From Clostridiaceae bacterium Marseille-Q4145 (GTDB taxonomy: Bacteria > Bacillota > Clostridia > Lachnospirales > Lachnospiraceae), in assembly GCA_018223365.1 (NCBI GenBank), contig JAGTTP010000001.1:1368822-1432821 (forward strand): a DNA stretch of 64,000 nt, in the 5' to 3' direction. The notes under the pieces are model-generated. The model did not search any database and was not told where the DNA came from. It saw only the letters and a program-made list of their open reading frames with translations. Each line of letters opens with the position of its first letter. Position 1 is the stretch's first letter. A program made the position numbers and the translations under genes. This document shows positions 23,184 through 32,269 of this stretch, one piece after another.

Positions 23184-24711
23184 GGGAACCCGTGAGGATA
23201 TTGCACCTTACGTTGATCCTGTATTTCAGAACAATGTGATTCTGACGAAAACGGAGAGCCTGACCATGAACAGCCGCCCCAAGGACCCCAAGACTGCCAG
23301 AAACAAAAATGTACTGGTGATTGGCGGCTCCGGTTCCGGTAAGACCCGATTCTGGCTGAAACCCAACCTGATGCAGATGCACAGCTCCTATGTTGTGACG
23401 GACCCGAAGGGAACAATTCTGGTGGAGTGCGGAAAAATGCTCCAAAGGGGTGCGCCCAAGCTGGGGAAGGACGGAAAGCCCATGAAGGATAAGCACGGCA
23501 AGGTCATTTATGAGCCGTACCGAATCAAGGTCCTAAATACAATCAACTTCAAGAAGTCCATGCACTATAACCCCTTTGCATACATCCACTCGGAAAAGGA
23601 TATTTTGAAGCTGGTGACAACGCTGATCGCTAATACCAAAGGCGAGGGCAAGGCCGGAGACGATTTCTGGGTCAAGGCGGAAACATTGCTGTATTGCGCA
23701 TTGATCGGATATATCCACTATGAAGCTCCGGTGGAGGAGCAAAACTTCTCAACCCTCATCGAGTTCATCAACGCCATGGAAGTCCGGGAGGATGACGAGG
23801 AGTTCAAAAATCCCGTAGACCTGATGTTTGATGCACTGGAATCGGAAAAGCCAAACCACTTCGCAGTGCGGCAGTATAAGAAATATAAGCTGGCAGCCGG
23901 CAAAACCGCTAAGTCGATTTTGATTTCCTGCGGTGCGCGTCTGGCCGTATTTGATATTGCGGAGCTGCGCGAGGTTACATCCTACGATGAGTTGGAACTG
24001 GATACGCTGGGAGACAGAAAAACGGCTCTGTTCCTCATTATGAGTGATACGGATGACAGTTTTAACTTTCTCATTTCCATGTGCTACACCCAGTTATTCA
24101 ACCTGCTTTGTGAAAAGGCCGATGATGTGTATGGTGGCAGGCTTCCGGTTCATGTGCGCTGTTTGATTGATGAGTGTGCTAACATCGGGCAGATTCCGAA
24201 GCTGGAAAAGCTGGTGGCCACGATCCGAAGCCGTGAAATCTCTGCCTGTCTGGTGTTGCAGGCACAGAGCCAGCTCAAGGCAATTTACAAAGATAATGCC
24301 GATACCATCATCGGCAATATGGATACTTCCATCTTCCTGGGTGGCAAAGAGCCAACAACGCTGAAAGAGCTGGCGGCTGTTCTGGGAAAGGAGACCATAG
24401 ACACTTACAACACCGGAGAGAGCCGGGGACGGGAGACCTCCCACTCGCTCAACTATCAGAAATTGGGAAAAGAGCTGATGAGCCAGGACGAGCTGGCAGT
24501 TATGGATGGCGGCAAGTGCATCTTGCAGTTGCGCGGTGTGCGTCCGTTTCTTTCAGACAAGTATGACATTACCAGACACCCTAATTTCAAATACACAGCT
24601 GATGCAGACAAGCGAAATACCTTTGATATTGAAGCATTTTTGTCTGCCAGACTAAAACTCAAGCCTGATGAGGTCTGCGATGTATATGAAGTAGACACGG
24701 AGGGCGTGTAA
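23184..24711 (+). pseudogene. virD4: virD4 coupling protein, 3' fragment (interrupted)
   Basis: Residues 102-609 of the coupling ATPase. It resumes with GTREDIAPYVDPVFQNN, and the P-loop is IGGSGSGKTRFW, with VRCLIDECANIGQIPKLE (Walker B region) and VVTDPKGT. It follows the 5' fragment exactly in frame once the nested element is removed. In the present arrangement there is no ribosome site; the GTG at 23236 is an unlikely start. The pump-type ATPase domain is intact, so one excision event would restore function. Confidence 0.93.
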
Positions 24712-24927
24712 TACGGTTCCGCTGAGAAAGGAGTGATCGTATCTATTTGCCGCAACTGCCTCTGTTGAGGCCATTGGCGTACAAAGCGGGCAATCATCAA
24801 CAAAATAATGAAAAAGGAGGACAGCCGGAATCAGGCTCTCATAGATAGAGGGCAGATTGTTCCGGCTTTTGTGCGCTTATGAAAAAAACCTAACTAATCA
24901 TTCAAATGATTCCGGCTAATATTATTT
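24712..24927 (+). promoter_or_regulatory. Leader of maff2 with alternative pairings
   Basis: AGCCGGAA (24823-24830) can pair with either of two downstream copies of TTCCGGCT (24860-24867, then 24910-24917). The first pairing ends in TTTT and looks like a terminator; the second lies 10 bp before the maff2 ATG. The start lacks a usual ribosome site. An AAGGAG with an 11-codon GTG frame at 24732 (ending CRNCLC) precedes it. This layout suggests RNA-level control. Confidence 0.5.
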
Positions 24928-25146
24928 ATGGCATTTTTTGAACAGGCAATTACCGTTCTTCAGACTCTCGTTATCGCTCTGGGCGCTGGTCTTGGTATCT
25001 GGGGTGTCATCAACCTGTTGGAAGGTTACGGCAACGACAACCCTGGCGCCAAATCTCAGGGCATGAAGCAGCTCATGGCCGGCGCCGGTGTAGCCGTAGT
25101 CGGCATGGTTCTTGTACCTCTGCTCTCCGGGCTGTTCTCTGTCTAA
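24928..25146 (+). CDS. Maff2-family small membrane protein
   Basis: A 72-residue protein with two membrane segments (QTLVIALGAGLGIWGVINL and AGVAVVGMVLVPLLSGLF) around a G/N/K-rich loop. It is the Maff2 family found between VirD4 and VirB6 in this ICE type, and its size and place suggest a pilin- or VirB2-like role, which is unproven. The start is ATG 24928; ribosome-site pairing is poor. Confidence 0.8.
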   Translation: MAFFEQAITVLQTLVIALGAGLGIWGVINLLEGYGNDNPGAKSQGMKQLMAGAGVAVVGMVLVPLLSGLFSV

Positions 25147-25215
25147 GCGTTCCTGCATGAAATCCTTGCCGCTCCCGCAGTTCTGCGGGGGCGGCGGAAA
25201 GGAGGTTGACACCGT

Positions 25216-26085
25216 ATGGATTTCTTACTTGAAGCCTTGACAAATTGGCTGAAAGAAATGCTGGTGGGCGGTATTATGAGCAACCTTTCGGGGATGTTTG
25301 ACAGCGTAAACCAACAGGTCGCGGATATATCCGTACAGGTAGGACAGACCCCACAGGGATGGAATGGCAGTATTTTCAATATGATTGAGAATCTGTCAAA
25401 CTCCATCATGGTGCCGATTGCAGGTGTGATCCTGGCTATCGTGATGACCGTAGACCTGATCCAGATGATTGCAGACAAGAACAACCTGCATGATGTGGAT
25501 ACCTGGATGATTTTCAAGTGGGTGTTCAAATCAGCTGCCGCCATCCTCATTGTCACAAACACATGGAATATCGTGATGGGCGTCTTTGATATGGCGCAGA
25601 GCGTGGTGGCGCAGGCGGCAGGGATTATCAATTCGGATGCGTCCATTGACATTTCCTCAGTTATGACCGATCTGGAACCGAGGCTGATGGAAATGGATTT
25701 GGGACCGCTGTTCGGACTGTGGTTCCAATCCCTCTTTATTGGCATTACCATGTGGGCGTTGTATATCTGTATCTTTATCGTTATTTATGGCCGTATGATC
25801 GAGATCTACCTTGTAACTTCGGTGGCTCCCGTTCCAATGGCTGCAATGATGGGCAAAGAATGGGGCGGTATGGGACAGAATTACCTCCGATCCCTGCTGG
25901 CACTGGGCTTTCAGGCGTTTCTCATTATCGTCTGCGTGGCAATTTATGCTGTGCTGGTGCAGAACATCGCTCTGGAAGATGACATCATCATGGCAATCTG
26001 GAGCTGCGTGGGCTACACCGTACTGCTATGTTTTACGCTGTTCAAAACCGGCAGTCTCGCCAAATCAGTCTTTCAGGCACACTAA
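25216..26085 (+). CDS. VirB6/TrbL-like inner-membrane channel protein (CD1112 type)
   Basis: A 289-residue polytopic protein of the mating-pore core, with about six membrane segments: around residues 58-78, 100-118, 170-195 (WFQSLFIGITMWALYICIFI), 205-220, 235-255 and 262-282. It has the VirB6-type central region YGRMIEIYLVTSVAPVPMA. GGAAAGGAGG precedes the ATG. It sits in the VirD4-Maff2-VirB6-PrgI-VirB4 block. Confidence 0.88.
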   Translation: MDFLLEALTNWLKEMLVGGIMSNLSGMFDSVNQQVADISVQVGQTPQGWNGSIFNMIENLSNSIMVPIAGVILAIVMTVDLIQMIADKNNLHDVDTWMIFKWVFKSAAAILIVTNTWNIVMGVFDMAQSVVAQAAGIINSDASIDISSVMTDLEPRLMEMDLGPLFGLWFQSLFIGITMWALYICIFIVIYGRMIEIYLVTSVAPVPMAAMMGKEWGGMGQNYLRSLLALGFQAFLIIVCVAIYAVLVQNIALEDDIIMAIWSCVGYTVLLCFTLFKTGSLAKSVFQAH

Positions 26086-26105
26086 AACGGAAGGAGGTTT
26101 CCACA

Positions 26106-26561
26106 TTGGCTTATGTACCCGTACCCAAGGACTTAACAAAAGTCAAAACAAAGGTCATGTTCAATCTGACCAAGCGGCAGCTTATCTGCTTTACGGGCGG
26201 AGCGCTTATTGGCGTACCGCTTTTCTTTTTGCTCAGAAAACCTACCGGAAACAGTGTAGCGGCTATGTGTATGATGCTGGTTATGCTGCCCTTCTTTATG
26301 CTGGCTATGTACGAAAAGCATGGACAGCCCTTGGAAAAGATCGTGGGCAACATTCTCAAAGTAGCTGTGATCCGTCCAAAGCAGCGACCTTACCAGACCA
26401 ACAACTTTTATGCCGTATTAAAGCGGCAGGAAATGCTCGATAAGGAGGTGTATGACATTGTTCACCGCAATAAAAAAATGGCTGCATCGGATGTTCGGAA
26501 AAACCGAGGAAAAAACTGTGCAGCCGGTAAAGACAAAGAAAAAACTGTCCCGCGCCGATAA
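26106..26561 (+). CDS. PrgI/VirB3-like membrane protein
   Basis: A 151-residue protein with two membrane segments (LICFTGGALIGVPLFFLL and VAAMCMMLVMLPFFMLAMY), followed by KHGQPLEKIVGN and RPYQTNNFYAVL. This is the PrgI family, equivalent to VirB3, which supports the VirB4 ATPase at the membrane. The start is a TTG at 26106 with GGAAGGAGG upstream. Its 3' end overlaps virB4 by over 100 bp. Confidence 0.85.
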   Translation: MAYVPVPKDLTKVKTKVMFNLTKRQLICFTGGALIGVPLFFLLRKPTGNSVAAMCMMLVMLPFFMLAMYEKHGQPLEKIVGNILKVAVIRPKQRPYQTNNFYAVLKRQEMLDKEVYDIVHRNKKMAASDVRKNRGKNCAAGKDKEKTVPRR

Positions 26562-28920
26562 GAAGCAGATCGAAGCGGCCATTGCCCGCGCTAACCGCAC
26601 GGACAAAAAAGGAAAATCTGCGCAGGACAGTATCCCTTATGAACGGATGTGGCCGGACGGAATCTGCCGCATATCGGACAGCCACTACACAAAGACCATC
26701 CAGTTTCAGGACATCAACTATCAGCTCTCCCAAAACGAAGATAAGACGGCAATCTTTGAGGGGTGGTGTGATTTCCTCAATTATTTTGACAGCTCGATTC
26801 ATTTCCAGCTGTCTTTTTTGAATCTTGCGGCATCGGAGGAGACCTTTGATAACTCCATTTCCATCCCGCCCCAGAGGGACGCCTTTGACAGTATCCGCGA
26901 GGAATACACCACAATGCTGCAAAATCAGCTGGCCAGAGGTAACAACGGTCTCATCAAGACCAAATACCTGACCTTTGGTATCGACGCGGACAGCATCAAA
27001 GCCGCCAAGCCCCGTCTGGAGCGTATTGAGACCGATATACTTAATAACTTCAAGCGTCTTGGTGTAGCTGCCAGAACGCTGGACGGTAAAGAAAGGCTTT
27101 TTCAGCTTCATGCGGTATTCCACATGGATGAACAACTCCCGTTTCAGTTTGAATGGGACTGGCTGGCTCCTTCCGGTCTGTCCACAAAGGATTTTATTGC
27201 ACCAAGCTCCTTTGAGTTCCGCACCGGCAAGCAGTTCCGTATGGGTAAGAAATACGGAGCTGTTTCTTTTTTGCAGATCCTCGCACCGGAGCTGAATGAC
27301 CGTTTGCTGGCTGATTTTCTGGATATGGAAAGTTCGCTCATTGTGAGTATGCACATTCAGTCGGTGGATCAGGTGAAAGCCATCAAAACGGTAAAGCGGA
27401 AGATTACCGACCTGGACCGCAGCAAGATCGAGGAACAGAAAAAAGCAGTCCGTGCCGGATACGACATGGACATCATTCCATCTGACCTTGCTACCTACGG
27501 CAGTGAAGCGAAAAAACTCTTGCAGGATTTGCAGAGCCGCAACGAGAGAATGTTCCTTTTGACCTTTCTGGTGCTGAACACAGCGGACAATCCCCGTCAG
27601 CTTGGCAACAACATCTTTCAGGCAGGCTCTATTGCCCAGAAGTATAACTGTCAGCTGACCAGGCTGGACTTCCAGCAGGAAGAAGGGCTGATGAGCTGTC
27701 TGCCTCTGGGTCTCAATCAGATTGAGATTCAAAGAGGACTGACCACCAGTTCCACAGCTATCTTTGTGCCCTTTACTACGCAGGAACTGTTCCAGAACGG
27801 GAAAGAAGCCCTGTACTACGGCATCAATGCTCTGTCAAACAACCTCATTATGGTGGACAGAAAGCTGCTGAAAAACCCAAATGGTCTGATTCTGGGTACG
27901 CCGGGTTCCGGTAAGTCCTTCAGCGCAAAACGAGAAATTGCCAACTGTTTTTTGCTTACCAGCGATGATGTCATTATCTGTGACCCGGAAGCGGAGTACG
28001 CACCTCTTGTTGAGCGTCTGCATGGGCAGGTCATCAAGATCTCACCTACTTCAACCAACTATATCAATCCGATGGATCTGAATCTGGACTATTCGGATGA
28101 TGAAAGCCCGCTGTCACTCAAGTCTGACTTTATCCTCAGCTTGTGTGAGCTGATCGTGGGTGGTAAGGAGGGCTTGCAGCCGGTGCAGAAAACCATTATT
28201 GACCGTTGTGTACGGTTGGTTTACAACGAATATCTCAATGACCCAAAGCCGGAGAATATGCCGATTTTGGAGGACCTTTATAACCTGTTGCGGGAGCAGG
28301 AAGAAAAAGAAGCTCAGTACATTGCAACGGCATTGGAAATCTATGTAACGGGTTCTTTGAATGTGTTCAATCATCAGAGCAATGTGGACATTGATAACCG
28401 GATTGTCTGCTATGACATCAAGGAGCTGGGCAAGCAGCTCAAGAAAATCGGTATGCTGGTAGTTCAAGATCAGGTGTGGAACCGCGTTACCATCAACCGT
28501 GCCGCCCACAAGTCCACCCGTTACTACATCGACGAGATGCACCTGCTTTTGAAGGAGGAGCAGACCGCCGCCTATACGGTGGAAATCTGGAAGCGATTCA
28601 GAAAATGGGGCGGTATTCCGACAGGTATCACCCAGAATGTCAAAGACCTTTTGAGCAGCCGCGAGGTAGAGAACATCTTTGAAAACTCGGACTTCGTGTA
28701 TATGCTTAACCAGGCAGGCGGAGACCGCCAGATTTTGGCGAAGCAACTGGGGATTTCCACGCACCAGCTTAGCTATGTGACCCACTCCGGTGAGGGCGAG
28801 GGCCTGCTGTTCTATGGCTCCACGATCCTGCCGTTTGTGGATCACTTCCCGAAGAACACCGAACTTTACCGCATTATGACTACCAAACCCCAGGAACTGA
28901 AAAAGAAGGAGGATGAATGA
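26452..28920 (+). CDS. virB4: VirB4-like conjugation ATPase (CD1110 type)
   Basis: An 822-residue ATPase powering the mating channel. The P-loop GTPGSGKSFSA lies at about 482-492, YYIDEMHLLLKEE (Walker B) at about 690-702 and a Q-rich C-terminal motif follows (GGIPTGITQNVKDLL). ATG 26452 sits only about 2 bp after GGAGGTG, so TTG 26458 may be the true start. It overlaps the PrgI gene upstream and the next gene downstream (ATGATGATG at 28917). Confidence 0.93.
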   Translation: MTLFTAIKKWLHRMFGKTEEKTVQPVKTKKKLSRADKKQIEAAIARANRTDKKGKSAQDSIPYERMWPDGICRISDSHYTKTIQFQDINYQLSQNEDKTAIFEGWCDFLNYFDSSIHFQLSFLNLAASEETFDNSISIPPQRDAFDSIREEYTTMLQNQLARGNNGLIKTKYLTFGIDADSIKAAKPRLERIETDILNNFKRLGVAARTLDGKERLFQLHAVFHMDEQLPFQFEWDWLAPSGLSTKDFIAPSSFEFRTGKQFRMGKKYGAVSFLQILAPELNDRLLADFLDMESSLIVSMHIQSVDQVKAIKTVKRKITDLDRSKIEEQKKAVRAGYDMDIIPSDLATYGSEAKKLLQDLQSRNERMFLLTFLVLNTADNPRQLGNNIFQAGSIAQKYNCQLTRLDFQQEEGLMSCLPLGLNQIEIQRGLTTSSTAIFVPFTTQELFQNGKEALYYGINALSNNLIMVDRKLLKNPNGLILGTPGSGKSFSAKREIANCFLLTSDDVIICDPEAEYAPLVERLHGQVIKISPTSTNYINPMDLNLDYSDDESPLSLKSDFILSLCELIVGGKEGLQPVQKTIIDRCVRLVYNEYLNDPKPENMPILEDLYNLLREQEEKEAQYIATALEIYVTGSLNVFNHQSNVDIDNRIVCYDIKELGKQLKKIGMLVVQDQVWNRVTINRAAHKSTRYYIDEMHLLLKEEQTAAYTVEIWKRFRKWGGIPTGITQNVKDLLSSREVENIFENSDFVYMLNQAGGDRQILAKQLGISTHQLSYVTHSGEGEGLLFYGSTILPFVDHFPKNTELYRIMTTKPQELKKKEDE

Positions 28921-29300
28921 TGATGAATCCCAACATTATGAATAAAAATCCGCTGATGTTTTTTGACAGGGCGGTAAATGCCCAGCGCAGCCAGCTGCTT
29001 ACGGTCATGGCCGATGCGGTCAGCGAGTGTCGCACGGCGGCAGACCAGGCAGCCGAACTGAATGAGACCGGTCAGATGGGGCTGCTCCGTCTGGCAGAGG
29101 TCTGGAGCACCATCCGTGCCAAGGAAGGTATGGGTGGTCTGGTTCTGGAAGGAACCGAAGCGAAGATCCTGTCCGATGTGGTGGCACAGTTTTATGCCTA
29201 CCTGTCCGGCTGTATGTTCAACGATCCGGTGGGAATGGCCATTTATGCAGAGCTGCACTACATGATGTCCTCCCTCATGCTGGGAGAATGGTTTGAATAA
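28917..29300 (+). CDS. Conserved-context ICE protein (127 aa), unknown
   Basis: An alanine-rich helical protein (MFFDRAVNAQRSQLLTVMADA, TAADQAAELNETGQMGLLRL) without membrane segments. I do not recognise a domain. It is translationally coupled to virB4 upstream (AAGGAGG site inside virB4) and overlaps the CHAP gene downstream, so it is probably part of the transfer machinery. Confidence 0.75.
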   Translation: MMMNPNIMNKNPLMFFDRAVNAQRSQLLTVMADAVSECRTAADQAAELNETGQMGLLRLAEVWSTIRAKEGMGGLVLEGTEAKILSDVVAQFYAYLSGCMFNDPVGMAIYAELHYMMSSLMLGEWFE

Positions 29301-31029
29301 GGAACCGCGTCTGCGCTTTACTGATGAGGAATGGTCTGACCCTGCACTGGAAAAGCCAATCCGTAAAGCGGAGAAAGCTGCGGCCGGAGCAGATAAGGCG
29401 CAGGCCAATATCCCAAAGAAAAAGGTCAGGCAGACGGTCATTGACCCGGATACCGGAAAAAAGACCTCGAAGCTGACCTTTGAGGACAAGAAAAAGCCAC
29501 CTTCCAAAGTTTCTCAAGGAGTCAGGGAAGCTCCCGTCCATCTGGCCGTGGGCAAGCTCCACAAAGAGATCCGGGAAACAGAGCAGGACAATGTGGGCGT
29601 GGAAAGCGCCCACAAGTCCGAGGAGGCGGTGGAGACCGGCGCTTATCTGGTGCGGGAGGGCTATCGCAGCCACAAGCTGAAGCCGTACCGCAAAGCAGCA
29701 CAGGCAGAGCGCCAACTGGAAAAGGCAAATGTAAATGTTCTGTACCAGAAATCTTTGCGGGAAAATCCCCAGTTTGCCAGCAACCCTCTTTCCCGCTGGC
29801 AGCAAAAGCAGGCCATCAAAAGGCAGTATGCCGCCGCCAAACACACCGGTCAGACTGCCGGAAATACCGCCCAGGCTGTATCCAAAACCGGAAAAGCCGC
29901 AAGGACGGTAAAAGAAAAGGCACAGCAGGCAGGGGCGTTCGTCATGCGCCACAAGAAGGGTTTCCTGATGGCAGGGGTTTTGTTCCTCATTACCTGTATG
30001 CTGATGAATACCATGTCCTCCTGCTCCATGATGGCGCAGAGCATCGGTTCCGTTCTCTCCGGCACCACTTATCCGTCGGATGACCCGGAAATGCTGGCAG
30101 TGGAGGCAGATTATGCAGCCAGAGAAGTCCAGTTGCAGGAGGAAATCGACAACATTGAAAGCAGCCACCCAGGGTATGACGAGTATCGCTATGACCTTGG
30201 TATGATCGGCCATGACCCTCATGAACTGGCAGCATTTCTGTCTGCCGTCTTGCAAGGTTACACCCAGCAGAGCGCTCAGGCAGAGCTGGCGCGTGTGTTT
30301 GCAGCACAGTATCAGTTGACGCTTACTGAGGAAGTGGAGATCCGCTACCGCACGGAGACCTCCACCGACCCGGAGACCGGCGAGACCACCTCAGAAGAAG
30401 TTCCCTATGAGTATTACATTTTGAATGTGAAACTCACCAGCAAGCCCATTTCCGCTGTGGCGTCGGAGTTACTGACCCCGGAGCAGATGGAAATGTATCA
30501 GGTTTACCGGCAGACCATGGGCAATAAGCCGCTGTTGTTTGGCGGCGGTTCCCCTGACATGAGTAATTCCGAGGACTTGACCGGTGTACAGTTCGTAAAT
30601 GGAACCCGTCCCGGAAATCCGCAGTTGGTGGAGTTGGCCAAGCGTCAGGTCGGCAATGTGGGCGGCTATCCTTATTGGAGCTGGTATGGCTTTGACAGCC
30701 GCGTGGAGTGGTGCGCCTGCTTTGTATCCTGGTGTTATAACCAGGCTGGAAAAAGTGAACCGCGCTTTGCAGGCTGTGAGTGGCAGGGCGTTCCGTGGTT
30801 CCAGTCTCATGGACAATGGGGTGCAAGAGGCTATAACAATCTGGCTCCCGGAGATGCAATTTTCTTTGATTGGGATTTGGATGGGACAGCAGACCATGTG
30901 GGTATCGTGATCGGTACGGATGGCAGCCGTGTTTATACCGTGGAGGGAAATTCCGGCGATGCCTGCAAGATCAAAAGTTATGACCTGAATTATCAAAGTA
31001 TTAAGGGCTACGGCCTGATGAACTGGTAA
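29293..31029 (+). CDS. CHAP-domain cell wall hydrolase with membrane anchor
   Basis: This 578-residue protein would open peptidoglycan for the mating channel (VirB1/Tn916 Orf14-like role). A basic cytosolic N-terminus of about 220 residues precedes one membrane segment (GFLMAGVLFLITCMLM). A stalk and mixed domain follow, then a C-terminal CHAP amidase/endopeptidase with the catalytic Cys in VEWCACFVSW (about 473) and His in ADHVGIVIG (about 534). The start is TTG 29293, overlapping the previous gene. No separate lysozyme domain is apparent. Confidence 0.88.
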   Translation: MNKEPRLRFTDEEWSDPALEKPIRKAEKAAAGADKAQANIPKKKVRQTVIDPDTGKKTSKLTFEDKKKPPSKVSQGVREAPVHLAVGKLHKEIRETEQDNVGVESAHKSEEAVETGAYLVREGYRSHKLKPYRKAAQAERQLEKANVNVLYQKSLRENPQFASNPLSRWQQKQAIKRQYAAAKHTGQTAGNTAQAVSKTGKAARTVKEKAQQAGAFVMRHKKGFLMAGVLFLITCMLMNTMSSCSMMAQSIGSVLSGTTYPSDDPEMLAVEADYAAREVQLQEEIDNIESSHPGYDEYRYDLGMIGHDPHELAAFLSAVLQGYTQQSAQAELARVFAAQYQLTLTEEVEIRYRTETSTDPETGETTSEEVPYEYYILNVKLTSKPISAVASELLTPEQMEMYQVYRQTMGNKPLLFGGGSPDMSNSEDLTGVQFVNGTRPGNPQLVELAKRQVGNVGGYPYWSWYGFDSRVEWCACFVSWCYNQAGKSEPRFAGCEWQGVPWFQSHGQWGARGYNNLAPGDAIFFDWDLDGTADHVGIVIGTDGSRVYTVEGNSGDACKIKSYDLNYQSIKGYGLMNW

Positions 31030-31057
31030 CAGACTTTGTGGAAAGGAGTGAACGGTT

Positions 31058-31315
31058 ATGGCAAAAAACAAAATTGAACGTATCGACCAGGAAATTGAGA
31101 AAACCCGTGAGAAGATTGCGGAATATCAGGAAAAGCTCAAGACCCTGGAAGCACAGAAAACGGAGGCAGAGAATCTGGAAATCGTTCAGATGGTTCGTAC
31201 GTTACGCATGACTCCAGCACAGCTGAACGCTATGCTTTCCGGTGGAATGAACCACGGCAGAGATACAGCACTGTCGGAATCAAATAATCAGGAGGCTACC
31301 GCTTATGAAGAATAA
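31058..31315 (+). CDS. DUF4315-family coiled-coil protein
   Basis: An 85-residue coiled coil (IERIDQEIEKTREKIAEYQEKL) followed by MVRTLRMTPAQLNAMLSGG. It matches the DUF4315 proteins always found after the CHAP gene in this ICE type. Function unknown. GAAAGGAGTG precedes the ATG, and the 3' end overlaps the DUF4366 gene by 11 bp. Confidence 0.85.
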   Translation: MAKNKIERIDQEIEKTREKIAEYQEKLKTLEAQKTEAENLEIVQMVRTLRMTPAQLNAMLSGGMNHGRDTALSESNNQEATAYEE

Positions 31316-32069
31316 AAGAATTTGCAAAACACTTTCCGCCCTTTGCCTGACAATGGTTGTGGCATTTGGCTTTACGATCCCTGCTTTCGCACAGGGGTCA
31401 GAACAGGCTCCGGCGGCACCGGCAGAGGATTCTACCAATGACAGCAATGTGATTGTAGAAGAAACAGAACCGGCACCGGCACTTACACCAGATGGCAATG
31501 CCGCTCTGGTGGATGATTTTGGTGGCAATAAGCAGCTCATTACCGTTACCACCAAGGCTGGCAACTATTTTTACATTTTGATCGACAGGGCTAATGAGGA
31601 TAAAAAGACTGCTGTTCACTTTCTGAACCAGGTGGATGAAGCAGATTTGATGGCATTGATGGAAGATGAAAATGTCAAAGAGGAGCCGGCTGCTGTGTGT
31701 AGCTGCACGATAAAATGTGAAGCAGGGGCAGTCAATACGGCCTGCCCGGTCTGCGCAACTGATAAGAGTAAATGTACGGGCAAAGCACCGGAACCTCCGG
31801 CAGAAACATCGGAGCCGGAAAAAGAGAGGCCTGTCGGATTGAACCCGGCTGCGATAGTCCTTTTGCTGGCTCTGCTGGGAGGCGGTGGCGTATTTGCCTA
31901 CTTGAAGCTCGTTAAGAACAAGCCTAAGACCAAGGGCAATGACAGTCTGGACGATTATGATTATGGCGAGGAGGATTCCGAGGAATGGGAAACCGAGGAT
32001 GAGGAGTCGGACGAGCCGGACGCTGACGGGGGCAGCACAGAAGAAGATGATGAGGACAGTGTGAAATGA
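31305..32069 (+). CDS. DUF4366-family secreted, membrane-anchored protein
   Basis: A 254-residue protein with a signal peptide (LCLTMVVAFGFTIPAFAQ), an A/P/E-rich linker and a folded domain (GNAALVDDFGGNKQLITVTTKAGNYFYILIDR, read in two parts). A cysteine cluster follows (CSCTIKCEAG...CPVCATDKSKC), then one membrane helix (AAIVLLLALLGGGGVFAYL) and a very acidic tail. This is the DUF4366 architecture. It probably acts at the cell surface during mating; this is inferred from topology and operon position. Confidence 0.87.
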   Translation: MKNKRICKTLSALCLTMVVAFGFTIPAFAQGSEQAPAAPAEDSTNDSNVIVEETEPAPALTPDGNAALVDDFGGNKQLITVTTKAGNYFYILIDRANEDKKTAVHFLNQVDEADLMALMEDENVKEEPAAVCSCTIKCEAGAVNTACPVCATDKSKCTGKAPEPPAETSEPEKERPVGLNPAAIVLLLALLGGGGVFAYLKLVKNKPKTKGNDSLDDYDYGEEDSEEWETEDEESDEPDADGGSTEEDDEDSVK

Positions 32070-32269
32070 CCCGTTTCACAGACAGTCCCTACGAACGCAT
32101 GATGACACGCAGGCCGGAGGGCGGGAAGGAAACTTCCCGTCCTCCTTCTTTACCCCACAGCCACCCCTGCTATGGTTGCGGGAATTATGGAAGACCCTGC
32201 GTAGGTATCTGTCACCGGGAAATGTCCCGATGGCTCAAAGAGAGGAGGAACCATCATGGCTCAACATAA
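32066..32269 (+). CDS. Small cysteine-rich ICE protein (67 aa)
   Basis: MTRFTDSPYERMMTRRP is followed by a P/S-rich stretch and HPCYGCGNYGRPCVGICHREM, a likely zinc-binding C-x2-C...C-x3-C motif. Such short proteins occur between DUF4366 and topB in this ICE type. It overlaps both neighbours. Function unknown. Confidence 0.75.
   Translation: MTRFTDSPYERMMTRRPEGGKETSRPPSLPHSHPCYGCGNYGRPCVGICHREMSRWLKERRNHHGST

Noticed and set aside
23236..24711. Stand-alone 491-residue ATPase starting at GTG 23236
   Set aside because: The frame is continuous with codons before the GTG that match virD4, there is no ribosome site, and the missing N-terminus lies at 12873. It is treated as the 3' half of an interrupted gene.
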